From NCBI GenBank assembly GCA_022788105.1, contig JALEVZ010000015.1, positions 1 to 49,277 of the forward strand: DNA of 49,277 nt. Reading direction: 5' to 3'. Of the stretch, positions 25,159-33,699 are shown piece after piece. Source of the stretch: Prevotella sp. GTDB taxonomy: Bacteria; Bacteroidota; Bacteroidia; Bacteroidales; Bacteroidaceae. Under the pieces are notes generated by a model. It made no database searches. It saw only the letters and a list, made by a program, of their open reading frames with translations, and had not been told where the DNA came from. Position 1 is the stretch's first letter. Every line of letters begins with the position of its first letter. Both the position numbers and the translations under genes were made by a program.

Positions 25159-26406
25159 CTACTCATAGTTCATGGTCTTGGCAGGATGTATGCTTGCCAC
25201 GAGGAAGCTCGGAGCCACGAGCACAAACAGGCTGACGAGCAGCGTAGCAACATTGAGCAGCACGATGTAAAGCACGTTAACCTCCACTGGCACAGTGCTA
25301 ACATAGTAGGTGACAGGGTCGAGGCGCACGATGCCCGTGAAGTATTGCAGAGCCACAAGTCCCAGTCCCACAACGTTGCCCCATAGCAGTCCGCGTCCGA
25401 TTATGAACGCTGCAAACCACATAAACGTGTGTCTCACCGTGCGACCACGTGCTCCGAGCGCCTTGAGCAGACCTATCATCTGCGTGCGTTCCAATATAAT
25501 AATGAGCAGTCCGGAAATCATTGTCACCGCCGCCACTGCCATCATGATGGCAAGAATAATCCACACGTTGAGGTCAAGCAGCCCAAGCCACGAAAAAATC
25601 TGCGGGCTAATCTCACGTATAGTCTTTGAAGAATAGGTGTTGCCATATCGATCTGTTGTGCGGTTAACATTCTTAACAACAGAGCGATACACGTTGTCAA
25701 GCTGTGCAAAATCGTTCACAGCCAACTCTGCACCGGTCGCCATGCCAGGCTCCCAGCCGTTAAGCTTCACCGCCGTGTACAGGTCTGTGAAGCACATCAC
25801 ATTGTCGTATTGCGACAGATTAGTTTGATAGATGCCAGAAATAGTAAACTTACGCATGCGCACCCCGCTGTCGTCAATGAAATAGGCGAATATGCGAGCA
25901 CCACAATTAAGGCGCAACTTGTCAGCCATCACTTTCGATACCAATATGCGGTTGCCCGCGGTGGCATCGGAAAAGTGAGGTATAGCGCCCTCCACCATGT
26001 GGCGGTGAAGGAAAGTAGAGTCAAACTCTTGCCCCACACCCTTAAACACCACACCGAGAAAGTCGCTGTCTGTCTTCAAGATGCCCTGCTTGTAGGCGAA
26101 GCGCTGCACATGACTGACGCCAGGCAAACGCTTTAGGACAGTCATCATGGAGTCGTCCATCTCCACCGGACGCTCCTCACCAGTCTGCAGAGTAGAGAAT
26201 TCCGCCACCTGGATGTGGCTGCCAAATCCAATCACCTTGTCGCGTATGGCATGCTTAAACCCCAGCACCACACACACGCTCACAATCATTACAGCCAGCC
26301 CAATGACTACGCCCGCCGTGGCAATCTTTATTGCCGGGCGCGACACTTTACGTCGGTCGCCGTTGTCGGCGTAGATTCGCCGCGCAAGAAAATATGGTAA
26401 GTTCAT
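25159..26406 (-). CDS. FtsX-like permease, LolC/LolE type
   Basis: Inner-membrane permease of 415 aa with one N-terminal TM helix (IATAGVVIGLAVMIVSVCVVLGF, residues ~28-50), a large periplasmic domain (~60-260) and three C-terminal TM helices (~280-400), the MacB/LolC topology. The motif GLLKALGARGRTVRHTFMW near residue 320 is typical of FtsX/LolE proteins. It probably works with an ATPase (LolD type) encoded elsewhere to release lipoproteins from the inner membrane, but other FtsX-family roles are possible. It starts 68 nt after the aminotransferase; that gap contains complementary ccaccc and gggtg segments. Confidence 0.85.
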   Translation of the reverse strand: MNLPYFLARRIYADNGDRRKVSRPAIKIATAGVVIGLAVMIVSVCVVLGFKHAIRDKVIGFGSHIQVAEFSTLQTGEERPVEMDDSMMTVLKRLPGVSHVQRFAYKQGILKTDSDFLGVVFKGVGQEFDSTFLHRHMVEGAIPHFSDATAGNRILVSKVMADKLRLNCGARIFAYFIDDSGVRMRKFTISGIYQTNLSQYDNVMCFTDLYTAVKLNGWEPGMATGAELAVNDFAQLDNVYRSVVKNVNRTTDRYGNTYSSKTIREISPQIFSWLGLLDLNVWIILAIMMAVAAVTMISGLLIIILERTQMIGLLKALGARGRTVRHTFMWFAAFIIGRGLLWGNVVGLGLVALQYFTGIVRLDPVTYYVSTVPVEVNVLYIVLLNVATLLVSLFVLVAPSFLVASIHPAKTMNYE

Positions 26407-26474
26407 TATAAAAATACACTTTTGACTGCCCGTACAAAGGCAGTTTCCACCCTGCGGGTGTCAGTGTGACAGCG

Positions 26475-27680
26475 TCACACCGTCTCCACCCTACCGGGAT
26501 AAACCTCAAGAGCCTTGCGCAACACGATGAGTGCACGCTCGAGATCTTCCTTTTTCAGCACATAAGCGATGCGCACCTGATTGATGCCAGCGCCTGGTGT
26601 GGTGTAGAAACCCGATGCCGGCGCCATCATCACCGTCTCGCCTTCATAGCTAAACTCCTCTAAACACCAGCGGCAGAAGCGCTCCGAGTCGTCGACAGGC
26701 AGCTGTGCCACAGTGTAGAACGCACCCATAGGAATGGGTGAATAGACGCCTGGTATGCGGTTAAGTCCATCTATCAGGCACTTACGGCGCTCCACATATT
26801 CGTCATATACGTCGCGGTAGTACTCCTCTGGAGCGTCCAACGATGCCTCCGCCACAATCTGTCCGATGAGAGGCGGTGACAGACGCGCCTGACAAAACTT
26901 CATCACAGCAGCTCTCACCGCTTTGTTCTTGGTGATGAGCGCACCCACACGTATGCCACACTCGCTATAGCGTTTCGACACCGAGTCGATGAGTATTACG
27001 TTCTGTTCGATACCGTCGAGATGGCAGGCGCTGATGTATGGCGAACCCGTATAGATATATTCGCGATAAACTTCGTCCGAAAACAAATACAGGTCATACT
27101 TCTTCACGAGGTCACGAATCTGGTTCATCTCGCGACGTGTGTACAGATAGCCTGTCGGGTTGTTAGGGTTGCAAATCATGATGGCACGTGTACGCTCATT
27201 GATAAGCTCCTCAAACTTCTCCACCTTAGGCAGCGAGAATCCCTCATCAATGGTTGTTGCGATGGTGCGGATAGTTGCTCCTGCCGATATGGCGAACGCC
27301 ATGTAGTTGGCATAGGCAGGCTCCGGCACGATAATCTCGTCGCCCGGATTGAGGCACGACAGGAAAGCGAAGAGCACAGCCTCCGATCCTCCAGAGGTGA
27401 TGATGATGTCATCGGCAGTAACATTGATGTTGTACTTGGCGTAATAGTCCACCAATTTGCGGCGATACGACAAGTAACCCTGCGATGGAGAATACTCCAA
27501 TATGGTGCGGTCTATATGCTTCAATGCGTCGAGTCCGACCTGCGGTGTTGGAAGGTCGGGCTGTCCGATGTTCAAATGGTACACTTTCACGCCCTTTTCC
27601 TTAGCTGCCGCAGCGAGCGGAGCCAACTTTCTGATAGGCGATTCGGGCATCTCAAGCCCTCGTATTGAAATGTCTGGCAT
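26475..27680 (-). CDS. Class I PLP-dependent aminotransferase (aspartate aminotransferase family)
   Basis: Fold-type I transaminase of 401 aa using pyridoxal phosphate. Visible elements: YHLNIGQPDLPTP near residue 35, TSGGSEAVLFAFLSCLNPGDEI (cofactor phosphate region), NPNNPTGYLY, FSDEVYREYIYTG (Asp and Tyr that contact PLP), and DSVSKRYSECGIRVG, with the Schiff-base lysine. The C-terminus carries the substrate-carboxylate arginine in INQVRIAYVL. The exact amino acid specificity cannot be read here; bacterial relatives act on aspartate or alanine. A promoter lies 23 nt upstream. Confidence 0.93.
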   Translation of the reverse strand: MPDISIRGLEMPESPIRKLAPLAAAAKEKGVKVYHLNIGQPDLPTPQVGLDALKHIDRTILEYSPSQGYLSYRRKLVDYYAKYNINVTADDIIITSGGSEAVLFAFLSCLNPGDEIIVPEPAYANYMAFAISAGATIRTIATTIDEGFSLPKVEKFEELINERTRAIMICNPNNPTGYLYTRREMNQIRDLVKKYDLYLFSDEVYREYIYTGSPYISACHLDGIEQNVILIDSVSKRYSECGIRVGALITKNKAVRAAVMKFCQARLSPPLIGQIVAEASLDAPEEYYRDVYDEYVERRKCLIDGLNRIPGVYSPIPMGAFYTVAQLPVDDSERFCRWCLEEFSYEGETVMMAPASGFYTTPGAGINQVRIAYVLKKEDLERALIVLRKALEVYPGRVETV

Positions 27681-27702
27681 GTTTACTTTTTGTTATTCTG
27701 TG

Positions 27703-27710
27703 CAAAGTTA
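27703..27710 (-). promoter_or_regulatory. -7 promoter box for the aminotransferase
   Basis: Minus-strand reading is taactttg, matching TAnnTTTG, 23 nt upstream of the start codon. Confidence 0.65.
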
Positions 27711-27785
27711 GTGCAAATTTCCGAGTAATCGAAACAATTTGACAGTTTTTGCCCGTTGCCAGCAGATATTATATTATGTAGTTTC

Positions 27786-28009
27786 GCAAGTCTGCGACTT
27801 GCTGTCAGCAACGAGTGACGAGTGACAAGGAGATTTCCTTTACCTACTGTCGTCTTCTATTAATGTTTTTATAAGCAAAAAGACTCATACTTATAAACAA
27901 AAAGACTCATCATTATTAGCAAAAGGCTCATCATTATTAGCAAAAAAGACTCGTATTCAACCACTACCTACGACCAGCCATCAGCGACGAGAGATGAGTG
28001 CCGAGGAGA
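27786..28009. repeat. Repeat-rich divergent gap: hairpin and a 30-bp direct repeat around a 22-bp array
   Basis: A perfect 7-bp hairpin (gcaagtc / gacttgc, 27786-27802) is followed by a 30-nt segment at 27804-27833 (core cgagtgacgagtgac) that recurs at 27980-28009 with 24 of 30 matches, 176 bp away in the same orientation. The 22-bp array at 27882-27955 lies between the two copies. I see no gene in the 474-bp gap. Confidence 0.65.
27882..27955. repeat. 22-bp tandem array, about four units
   Basis: Units begin at 27882, 27904, 27925 and 27948 (spacings 22, 21, 23), each with gactcat-like starts and ending in runs such as attattagcaaaa. Located in a divergent gap between the aminotransferase and the DUF4494 gene. 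Confidence 0.75.
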
Positions 28010-28085
28010 GTGTTTCGAGCCGCGAAGCGCTACTTTTTTATAAATATTTAGCCTACAACACACGCCATATTTCACGAGAAATTAT

Positions 28086-28093
28086 TACTTTTG
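28086..28093 (+). promoter_or_regulatory. -7 promoter box for the DUF4494-yggS pair
   Basis: The sequence tacttttg matches TAnnTTTG and lies 61 nt before the start codon at 28155. Confidence 0.6.
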
Positions 28094-28154
28094 CCGTTCC
28101 AAAAACGAATTTTAGGGATAATAACAAAATCATTAAATATTTATTTTTTAGATT

Positions 28155-28670
28155 ATGAGAGCAATAACAGCCAATTGGTTTGAGACTTCAGTACGTTACG
28201 AGCGCCAGACAGATGAGGGCATGCAGAAAATGGTGACCGAGACCTATGTCGTAGACGCATTCACCTTCGGAGAGGCAGAAGAGGCCATCACAAAGGAGAT
28301 GACAGCATTCGTAACGGGCGAGTTCTCAGTCAAAAACATCACCCCCGCAGCCTATGGCGAAATATTCTTCAGCGACGGTGAGGACGACGACAAGTGGTAC
28401 AAAGCCAAACTCGTGTTCCCTATCCAAGACGAGAAGACAGGCAAGGAGAAGCGCACCACAACCACATTCCTGGTGCAGGCCAACTCTTTCAGCGGCGCAC
28501 TGAAGAACGTGGAGCAGGTGATGAACACCGGCACGGACTACGTCATTGCCAACATCTCCGAAACAAAGATAATGGACGTGTACGAGCACCAAGCCCGCAC
28601 AAAGAAAGCACAGCGCGACGACAAGCCCGAATATGAGGCTGCCGACGACGCCGCAAAGGAGGCAAAGTGA
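28155..28670 (+). CDS. DUF4494 family protein
   Basis: Cytosolic protein of 171 aa and unknown function. The N-terminus (ITANWFETSVRYER, then ETYVVDAFTFGEAEEAI) and the middle (WYKAKLVFPIQDEKTGKEKR, TTFLVQANSF) match the DUF4494 pattern of Bacteroidota as I remember it. The C-terminus is charged and probably disordered (AQRDDKPEYEAADDAAKEAK). Its stop is 1 nt before the yggS start, so translation is likely coupled and the two proteins may act together. Confidence 0.82.
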   Translation: MRAITANWFETSVRYERQTDEGMQKMVTETYVVDAFTFGEAEEAITKEMTAFVTGEFSVKNITPAAYGEIFFSDGEDDDKWYKAKLVFPIQDEKTGKEKRTTTTFLVQANSFSGALKNVEQVMNTGTDYVIANISETKIMDVYEHQARTKKAQRDDKPEYEAADDAAKEAK

Positions 28671-28671
28671 T

Positions 28672-29352
28672 ATGGACGCACTGAATGAAGTAGCCGCCAA
28701 CATCAGAGCCGTGAGCGCCACACTGCCCGACGGCGTGAGACTGGTAGCGGTGAGCAAGTTTCACCCGGCAGAATACATACGCGAGGCATACGATGCCGGA
28801 CAGCGCGTGTTCGGAGAAAGCCGCGAGCAGGAGCTGGCAAAGAAAGTGGCAGAGTTGCCCGACGACATAGAGTGGCACTTCATCGGACACCTGCAGAGCA
28901 ACAAGGTGAAGTACATCGCCCCATACATACACATGATTGAGGCGGTAGACTCACTGAAGTTGCTGCGCGAGATAAACCGTCAGGCAGCCATCCACGGCCG
29001 CGTGATAAACGTGCTACTCGAGTTGCACATAGCACAGGAAGCCACAAAATACGGACTCACCCCCGACGACTGCATGGCACTCCTTGAGGGCGGCGAGTGG
29101 CGTGAGATGCACAATGTGCACATTAGCGGACTGATGATGATGGCGTCAAACACCGACGACACGCAGCAGATAAGGAGCGAGTTTGAGCGCGGCGCACAGC
29201 TATTCGACACCATAAAGGAGCGCTACTTCGCAGCCGACGACACGTTCTGCGAGCGCAGTTGGGGCATGAGCCACGACTACCGCATCGCCATAGAGTGTCG
29301 CTCTACAATGGTACGGATTGGCACCGCCATATTCGGACCGCGCGTCTACTGA
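28672..29352 (+). CDS. yggS: YggS/PROSC-type PLP homeostasis protein
   Basis: PLP-binding protein of 226 aa that buffers free pyridoxal phosphate and influences amino and keto acid pools. Family motifs: VRLVAVSKFHP near residue 22 (Lys binds PLP), VFGESREQEL, WHFIGHLQSNKVKYIAPYI, SGLMMMAS, and the C-terminal LSMGMS-like block WGMSHDYRIAIECRSTMVRIGTAIFG. The start at 28672 is chosen because the upstream in-frame extension overlaps the DUF4494 coding end. Note that a PdxA-like gene with an altered active site lies elsewhere in this window, so vitamin B6 metabolism may be worth examining as a whole. Confidence 0.95.
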   Translation: MDALNEVAANIRAVSATLPDGVRLVAVSKFHPAEYIREAYDAGQRVFGESREQELAKKVAELPDDIEWHFIGHLQSNKVKYIAPYIHMIEAVDSLKLLREINRQAAIHGRVINVLLELHIAQEATKYGLTPDDCMALLEGGEWREMHNVHISGLMMMASNTDDTQQIRSEFERGAQLFDTIKERYFAADDTFCERSWGMSHDYRIAIECRSTMVRIGTAIFGPRVY

Positions 29353-29390
29353 CACCACAATGGCGACTTTGCGCCGTCACCACACGCAAA

Positions 29391-29437
29391 GGCTGTATTC
29401 AGACCCACACACTGTTGGTTCGAATACAGTCTTTCTT
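29391..29437 (+). terminator. Hairpin terminator after yggS
   Basis: An 8-bp stem (ctgtattc / gaatacag) with a further acc/ggt pairing in the loop, followed by tctttctt, 40 nt downstream of the stop codon. Confidence 0.7.
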
Positions 29438-29510
29438 CATGTTAGATATTGTCCATCGCCTGCCACACAAGCCCCCTCTGGCACGCAAAACAAAAAAACG
29501 CGGTCAAGCC

Positions 29511-29542
29511 TTTGGCTATAAAAGGAAATATTTGTACTTTTG
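29511..29542 (+). promoter_or_regulatory. Complete Bacteroidota promoter for the ROK gene
   Basis: The -33 element tttg (29511-29514) and -7 box tacttttg (29535-29542) are separated by 20 nt. The predicted start lies about 160 nt before the ROK ATG at 29709, giving a long leader (29550-29708) that may carry regulation; I see no obvious riboswitch fold in it. Confidence 0.75.
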
Positions 29543-29708
29543 TTGCAGACTACGGACTGACCCACTACGACAAGCCATAAGTCCACTCACAACAGCCTTT
29601 GACACTCCTCTTACAGGCAGACAAACAGCACAAGCCAAACGCGACGTCACTATATAGAAGTACGAATGTTACTATCAGAATAAATCAATTTACAATAAAA
29701 AGCTAAGA

Positions 29709-30800
29709 ATGGAACAAAAAGACACCAACCCCATCATCCTCACGCTTGATGCCGGAGGCACCAATTTCGTGTTCTCCGCCATGCAAGACGGTAAAGAAAT
29801 AGCCGAGCCCATGCGTCTCCCATCAGAGGCAGCAGACCTCGGCAAGTGCCTTGCCAACCTGCGCAACGGTTTCAAGACCATAATGAAGCAGCTCAACAAG
29901 AAGCCGGCAGCTATCAGCTTCGCATTCCCTGGACCCGCCGACTACGCCCACGGCATTATCGGCGACCTGCCCAACTTCCCGTCGTTCCGTGGTGGCATTG
30001 CCCTCGGCCCGTACTTAGAAGAGGTGTTCGGCATGCCAGTGTTCATCAACAACGACGGCAACCTGTTTGCTTACGGCGAGGCTATGGCAGGACTTCTGCC
30101 AGAGATAAACAACCGTTTGAGAGAGCAGGGCTGCAAACGCCAGTACAAAAACATCATGGGCATAACCTTCGGCACAGGCTTCGGATGTGGCGTAGTGATT
30201 GACGGCAAGCTGCTCACTGGCGACAACGGTCTCGGCGGCGACATCTGGTGCTTCCGCAACAAGAAATATCCCGACTACATTGCAGAGGAGAGTGTCAGCA
30301 TACGCGCCGTGAAACGCGTCTACCGCGAGCTCACTGGCGAGACAGCAGACCTCACACCTTACGACATATTCCTCATCGCAGAGGGGCAGCGAGAGGGCAA
30401 CGCAGAGGCAGCACGCCAGTCGTTTGCAGAGCTTGGTGAGATGGCCGGCGACGCCATTGCCATGGCCCTGACCATCGTCGACGGACTGGTAGTTATCGGC
30501 GGCGGACTGGCTGGTGCATCCAAATACATCGTGCCGGCTCTTGTCAAAGAACTTAACAGCCAGCTCGGCACATTCGCTGGCAACCGCTTCCCACGCATGC
30601 AGGTACGCTCATTCAATCTTGAAGACAAGACCGAGTTTGAGCAGTTTGCCAACGACAGCAGCCACATGATTCTCATCCCCGAGACCGACAAGTCGGTGGC
30701 ATACGACCCCGAAAGCCGCGTCGGAGTAGGCGTGACGAAGTTGGGAGCAAGCCAGGCCATCGCCCTCGGCGCATACCACTACGCTGTGAACAACCTGTAA
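29709..30800 (+). CDS. ROK family protein (sugar kinase-like), no zinc-binding motif
   Basis: Cytosolic ROK protein of 363 aa with no N-terminal helix-turn-helix, so a kinase-type rather than a repressor-type member. Nucleotide-binding features: LTLDAGGTNFVFSAM at the start, VFINNDGNLFAYGE (catalytic Asp) near residue 115, GITFGTGFGCGVVIDGKLL near 155, and GLVVIGGGLAG near 260. The usual ROK zinc cluster (CxCGxxGCxE) and the GEIGH motif are replaced by a segment GGDIWCFRNKKYPDYIAEES. Substrate therefore cannot be assigned; glucose or a hexosamine is a guess. A strong terminator follows. Confidence 0.88.
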   Translation: MEQKDTNPIILTLDAGGTNFVFSAMQDGKEIAEPMRLPSEAADLGKCLANLRNGFKTIMKQLNKKPAAISFAFPGPADYAHGIIGDLPNFPSFRGGIALGPYLEEVFGMPVFINNDGNLFAYGEAMAGLLPEINNRLREQGCKRQYKNIMGITFGTGFGCGVVIDGKLLTGDNGLGGDIWCFRNKKYPDYIAEESVSIRAVKRVYRELTGETADLTPYDIFLIAEGQREGNAEAARQSFAELGEMAGDAIAMALTIVDGLVVIGGGLAGASKYIVPALVKELNSQLGTFAGNRFPRMQVRSFNLEDKTEFEQFANDSSHMILIPETDKSVAYDPESRVGVGVTKLGASQAIALGAYHYAVNNL

Positions 30801-30857
30801 CGCTTCCGTTACAGCCGTTTTCCCTATCACGCCAATACGCTGATTGGGCATAAAAAA

Positions 30858-30903
30858 AAAGAGGAGGATACCTCAACTACCAAGTTGGGCTGTCCTCCTC
30901 TTT
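30858..30903. terminator. Strong terminator between the ROK gene and the barrel protein
   Basis: An 11-bp perfect stem (aaagaggagga / tcctcctcttt) with an inner 5-bp stem (caact / agttg), preceded by an A-run and followed by tttattt. It can act on both strands in this convergent gap. Confidence 0.88.
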
Positions 30904-30915
30904 ATTTGTTCCTAT

Positions 30916-31025
30916 GTTATATATGGCTAATTGCCGCGCAGTAAATGACCTGCAATCGTGTCATACACGGCTGATTGCCGCGCCGCACCTGCTCTATCGC
31001 CACGCCCAAGCCAGGGCTTTCTTCA
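30916..31025. repeat. 22-bp tandem array, four to five units, touching a stop codon
   Basis: Units at 30916, 30938, 30960 and 30982, with a decayed fifth at 31004-31025. Units 1 and 3 are close (both contain ggct, attgccgc), and 2 and 4 are looser, a 44-bp alternation. The last unit ends exactly next to the stop codon of the minus-strand gene (31026-31028). Confidence 0.72.
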
Positions 31026-32366
31026 TCACTTCATGTTAAATCGCAATCCCACCTGCAGGCTGAAGTTGCACGGATGGTCCTTAAACACGTTCTGCACCAT
31101 GCTGCCGTTGTCGAAGTAGTACTTCACTCCTGGCTCCACATACACACCGAGCTGCTTCACGATGTTGAGCTGCACACCCACTCCACCGCCTACAGAGAAC
31201 TGCGCACGGTCCTTATCTATGTCCGCCGTATGGTCGCCAGTGGTCACCTTTGCAGCCACATTGAAGTCGGCTTGCGCACCTGCTGTCACATAGGTTTGCA
31301 ACAGCCGGTTGCTCCACACAACAAAGTTTGCGCTGACAGGTATGCCAACATAGTGTAAGGTCTGCTCATCTTTAGACAGGCTACCAGGCGTGCCATGCTC
31401 AAAAGTAGACGACGCATGGGTGTAGACCACGCCCGACGTGACAGACAATCGGTCTGTAAGCCTGTAGGCAGCGGTCAGTCCAAACGACACCGGAACGGAG
31501 TGATGGCTCGACTCTTTGAGGTCGCGCTGCATAGGTTCGGCCCAGAACAACGTGTTGTTGTTGCTTTCGGCAGTCATATAGTCAGCAGCCTGGCGCACCG
31601 CCATCACACCACCCGACGCGTTGTATCGGTACATGCTGCCCCCTGTCGCCATGCCCACCTGCCAACGGCTACCGCCATCTGAGGTTTTGACAGCGCGTGA
31701 CTGACGCTCCGAGCGAAGCATTGCCGTGGTGCGACGCGTGGTTGTCGGAGTCTTCTGCTGTGTCTGTTTTCTATTGCCGCCCACCCTTGCTGCGGGTTCA
31801 TCAGACGTGACTGCGACTGCCGCTACGGCGTTGTCAGCAGGCGACGAAACTGCTTCGTCGACAGACAATGCGGTGGCTTCATCATCGATAGAGCCTGTTT
31901 CACTATTGATAGATGCTACTTCGGCAGCGTCAGAAGCAGCCATGTGCGCCTCAAGAGCATACGCCGCAGCGTCGGTGGCGGCTTTTTTGTTCGCCAAATG
32001 TGTCCTTGCGGCAAGCGCTTCAGCACCACCATCAGCCTGCATCGCCATATCGGCAACGTTGTTTGCAGCCGTCTTGTCACCATAATCGCTGGCAACAACA
32101 CCCATGGCGCGTGGCATATCGGCAGGTGCAACGCTGTCGCGCAGCTGCCACCACAGCCCCATTCCTGCCACCACAGCCACCGAAGCAGCGACCGCCCAGC
32201 GTCTCATCGCCACCACACGGCGTTGCCGTGGTGCGTCAGACACAGGACTCTCGGCAGGCTGCGCGTCGAGTTTGCGCTCTATGGCAGCCCACATGTCATC
32301 GGGAACATCGGCTCGGGCATTGCCCAACCGCTGTCTCATCTGTTCTGTCCAGTCGTTGTGTTTCAT
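31026..32366 (-). CDS. Anti-sigma-like N-terminus fused to an outer-membrane beta-barrel protein
   Basis: Protein of 446 aa with three parts. Residues 1-50 are cytosolic and resemble the short N-terminal region of Bacteroidota anti-sigma-like proteins (WTEQMRQRLGNARADVPDDMWAAIERKL). One TM helix follows at about 56-73 (WAVAASVAVVAGMGLWW). A long, Ala- and Ser-rich, low-complexity linker runs to ~215, and the C-terminal ~220 residues look like an outer-membrane barrel (FGLTAAYRLTDRLSVTSGVVY, repeated amphipathic strands, ending LQVGLRFNMK). It is encoded 1 nt after its sigma factor. If the topology is right, one chain would span both membranes and report surface signals to the sigma factor, which is inference. 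Confidence 0.78.
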   Translation of the reverse strand: MKHNDWTEQMRQRLGNARADVPDDMWAAIERKLDAQPAESPVSDAPRQRRVVAMRRWAVAASVAVVAGMGLWWQLRDSVAPADMPRAMGVVASDYGDKTAANNVADMAMQADGGAEALAARTHLANKKAATDAAAYALEAHMAASDAAEVASINSETGSIDDEATALSVDEAVSSPADNAVAAVAVTSDEPAARVGGNRKQTQQKTPTTTRRTTAMLRSERQSRAVKTSDGGSRWQVGMATGGSMYRYNASGGVMAVRQAADYMTAESNNNTLFWAEPMQRDLKESSHHSVPVSFGLTAAYRLTDRLSVTSGVVYTHASSTFEHGTPGSLSKDEQTLHYVGIPVSANFVVWSNRLLQTYVTAGAQADFNVAAKVTTGDHTADIDKDRAQFSVGGGVGVQLNIVKQLGVYVEPGVKYYFDNGSMVQNVFKDHPCNFSLQVGLRFNMK

Positions 32367-32367
32367 A

Positions 32368-32907
32368 TTATTGTTGCCGTTTTATATAGTCATTAATCAT
32401 TTTGCCGAGCATCTTCTTGGCATGGAAGTACTGCGATGCCGACGAGTTCTCTTTTATTCCGAGGCGCTTTGCTATCTCCTTATGGCTCATCTGCTCAAAC
32501 ACGAAGAGGTTAAGCACGACGCGATAGCCTGGTGGCAGCTTGCCGATGAGTTCCATCAACACCTCGTCGCTCACGCCGCCGATGTCGGGTTCTGGCTCGT
32601 CGGGCACATCAGGTATGTTGCGGCTCGTGTCCAGTGCGCGACGTTTATAAAGGAAGTCGAGCGCTTGGTTCGCCACGATGCGCGCCATCCACGCCTTCAG
32701 CGCACCATCACCGCGATATTCAAAGCGCCCAATAGAAGAGAATATCTTCACGAAACTGTCTTGCACAACATCCTGCACGTCATCCCTGTCCGGTACATAT
32801 CTTAGCGCTACAGCCATGACATATCCCGAATAACGGTCGTAGAGCGTACGCATCGCCGCGCGGTCGCCCTCCTTTATCTTACTTACGAGCAGTTGCTCTG
32901 CTTCCAA
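32368..32907 (-). CDS. ECF-type RNA polymerase sigma factor
   Basis: Sigma-70 family ECF factor of 179 aa. Region 2 is visible at residues ~8-85 (LYDRYSGYVMAVALRYV, VQDVVQDSFVKIFSSIGRF) and region 4 at ~115-170 (KLPPGYRVVLNLFVFEQMSHKEIAKRLGIKENSS). It is encoded immediately upstream of the barrel/anti-sigma protein, the usual arrangement for an ECF pair. Regulon unknown. Confidence 0.93.
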   Translation of the reverse strand: MEAEQLLVSKIKEGDRAAMRTLYDRYSGYVMAVALRYVPDRDDVQDVVQDSFVKIFSSIGRFEYRGDGALKAWMARIVANQALDFLYKRRALDTSRNIPDVPDEPEPDIGGVSDEVLMELIGKLPPGYRVVLNLFVFEQMSHKEIAKRLGIKENSSASQYFHAKKMLGKMINDYIKRQQ

Positions 32908-32982
32908 TTTGTGTTATGCTTTATTCTTTACGGACTAGTGCATACAGCCTTTCGCCGTCATCGGCACACGCCCGTCTGTTGT

Positions 32983-33558
32983 TCATTTCTTCTTTGACGT
33001 GGTGACAAACGCCACTTGCAGGTTCGTGTTCACCGTCTCCTGAAGGTGTCCGTCGGCGTCGTATAGCTCCACCTTATGTAGCGGGAACGCCATGTTGTAG
33101 ACCCCCGAAATCTTGGAATAGGTAGCGCTGGGGCTGACAGAGGGATGCACTGCTGGCGTCACCATGCACACCACAGTCCTGTATTTCGTGCCATCGATTG
33201 TAGCCTCAGCCTCCCAACTGCTCGCGCTGAGCCTCATATAGACGGCGTGCTGAGAGTAGCCGATGTTTTCAAACGGCACCACATAGCCCACATTCGCCAC
33301 ATTCTCGACCTTGCGATGAGGCATAATCATGCGCAACATGGCGCCCATCGGCACAGCATCGAAGCTGAAACCCGTGGTGTAGACCGTCATGTCGCCGTCA
33401 CCAGCGTTGTGTGTGCCGACCTGCCAATGACCCTCATAGCTTGCCACGACAGCCGTTCCGTCCACGTCAGACATCGGTCCGTTGTTTTCGCTACTGCTGC
33501 ATGCGGTCAGCAACACTGCCAGCACAACTGTCAGGCATGTCAATATTGTCTTTGTCAT
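32983..33558 (-). CDS. Hypothetical lipoprotein, possibly DUF4840-like
   Basis: Predicted lipoprotein of 191 aa with signal MTKTILTCLTVVLAVLLTAC and Cys at residue 20. The remainder appears beta-rich (YEGHWQVGTHNAGDGDMTVYT near 40, VYMRLSASSWEAEATIDGTKY near 105), a layout seen in small Bacteroidales surface lipoproteins. I think of DUF4840 but cannot confirm. It is 75 nt upstream of the ECF sigma factor on the same strand and might be co-transcribed or be a target. Function unknown. Confidence 0.72.
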   Translation of the reverse strand: MTKTILTCLTVVLAVLLTACSSSENNGPMSDVDGTAVVASYEGHWQVGTHNAGDGDMTVYTTGFSFDAVPMGAMLRMIMPHRKVENVANVGYVVPFENIGYSQHAVYMRLSASSWEAEATIDGTKYRTVVCMVTPAVHPSVSPSATYSKISGVYNMAFPLHKVELYDADGHLQETVNTNLQVAFVTTSKKK

Positions 33559-33699
33559 CGATTTTTTCTTGTGTGTTCTGGTGCTTCGGCAACACGCAAA
33601 AAGTTTCTGCTGCCGTCATGGAGCGACGCCACTGTGCGCTGCTCTCTGTCTTCAAAACGGCAACAGAAGCCTTATCTTGCATCTACGAGTCAACTTTTT

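Noticed and set aside
29550..29708. A riboswitch in the ROK leader
   Set aside because: I could not find a conserved fold or known riboswitch motif in the 160-nt leader.
31395..32396. Long open frames on the plus strand opposite the barrel protein
   Set aside because: They are antisense to a clearly conserved reading frame and have unusual Cys/His/Arg composition typical of shadow frames.
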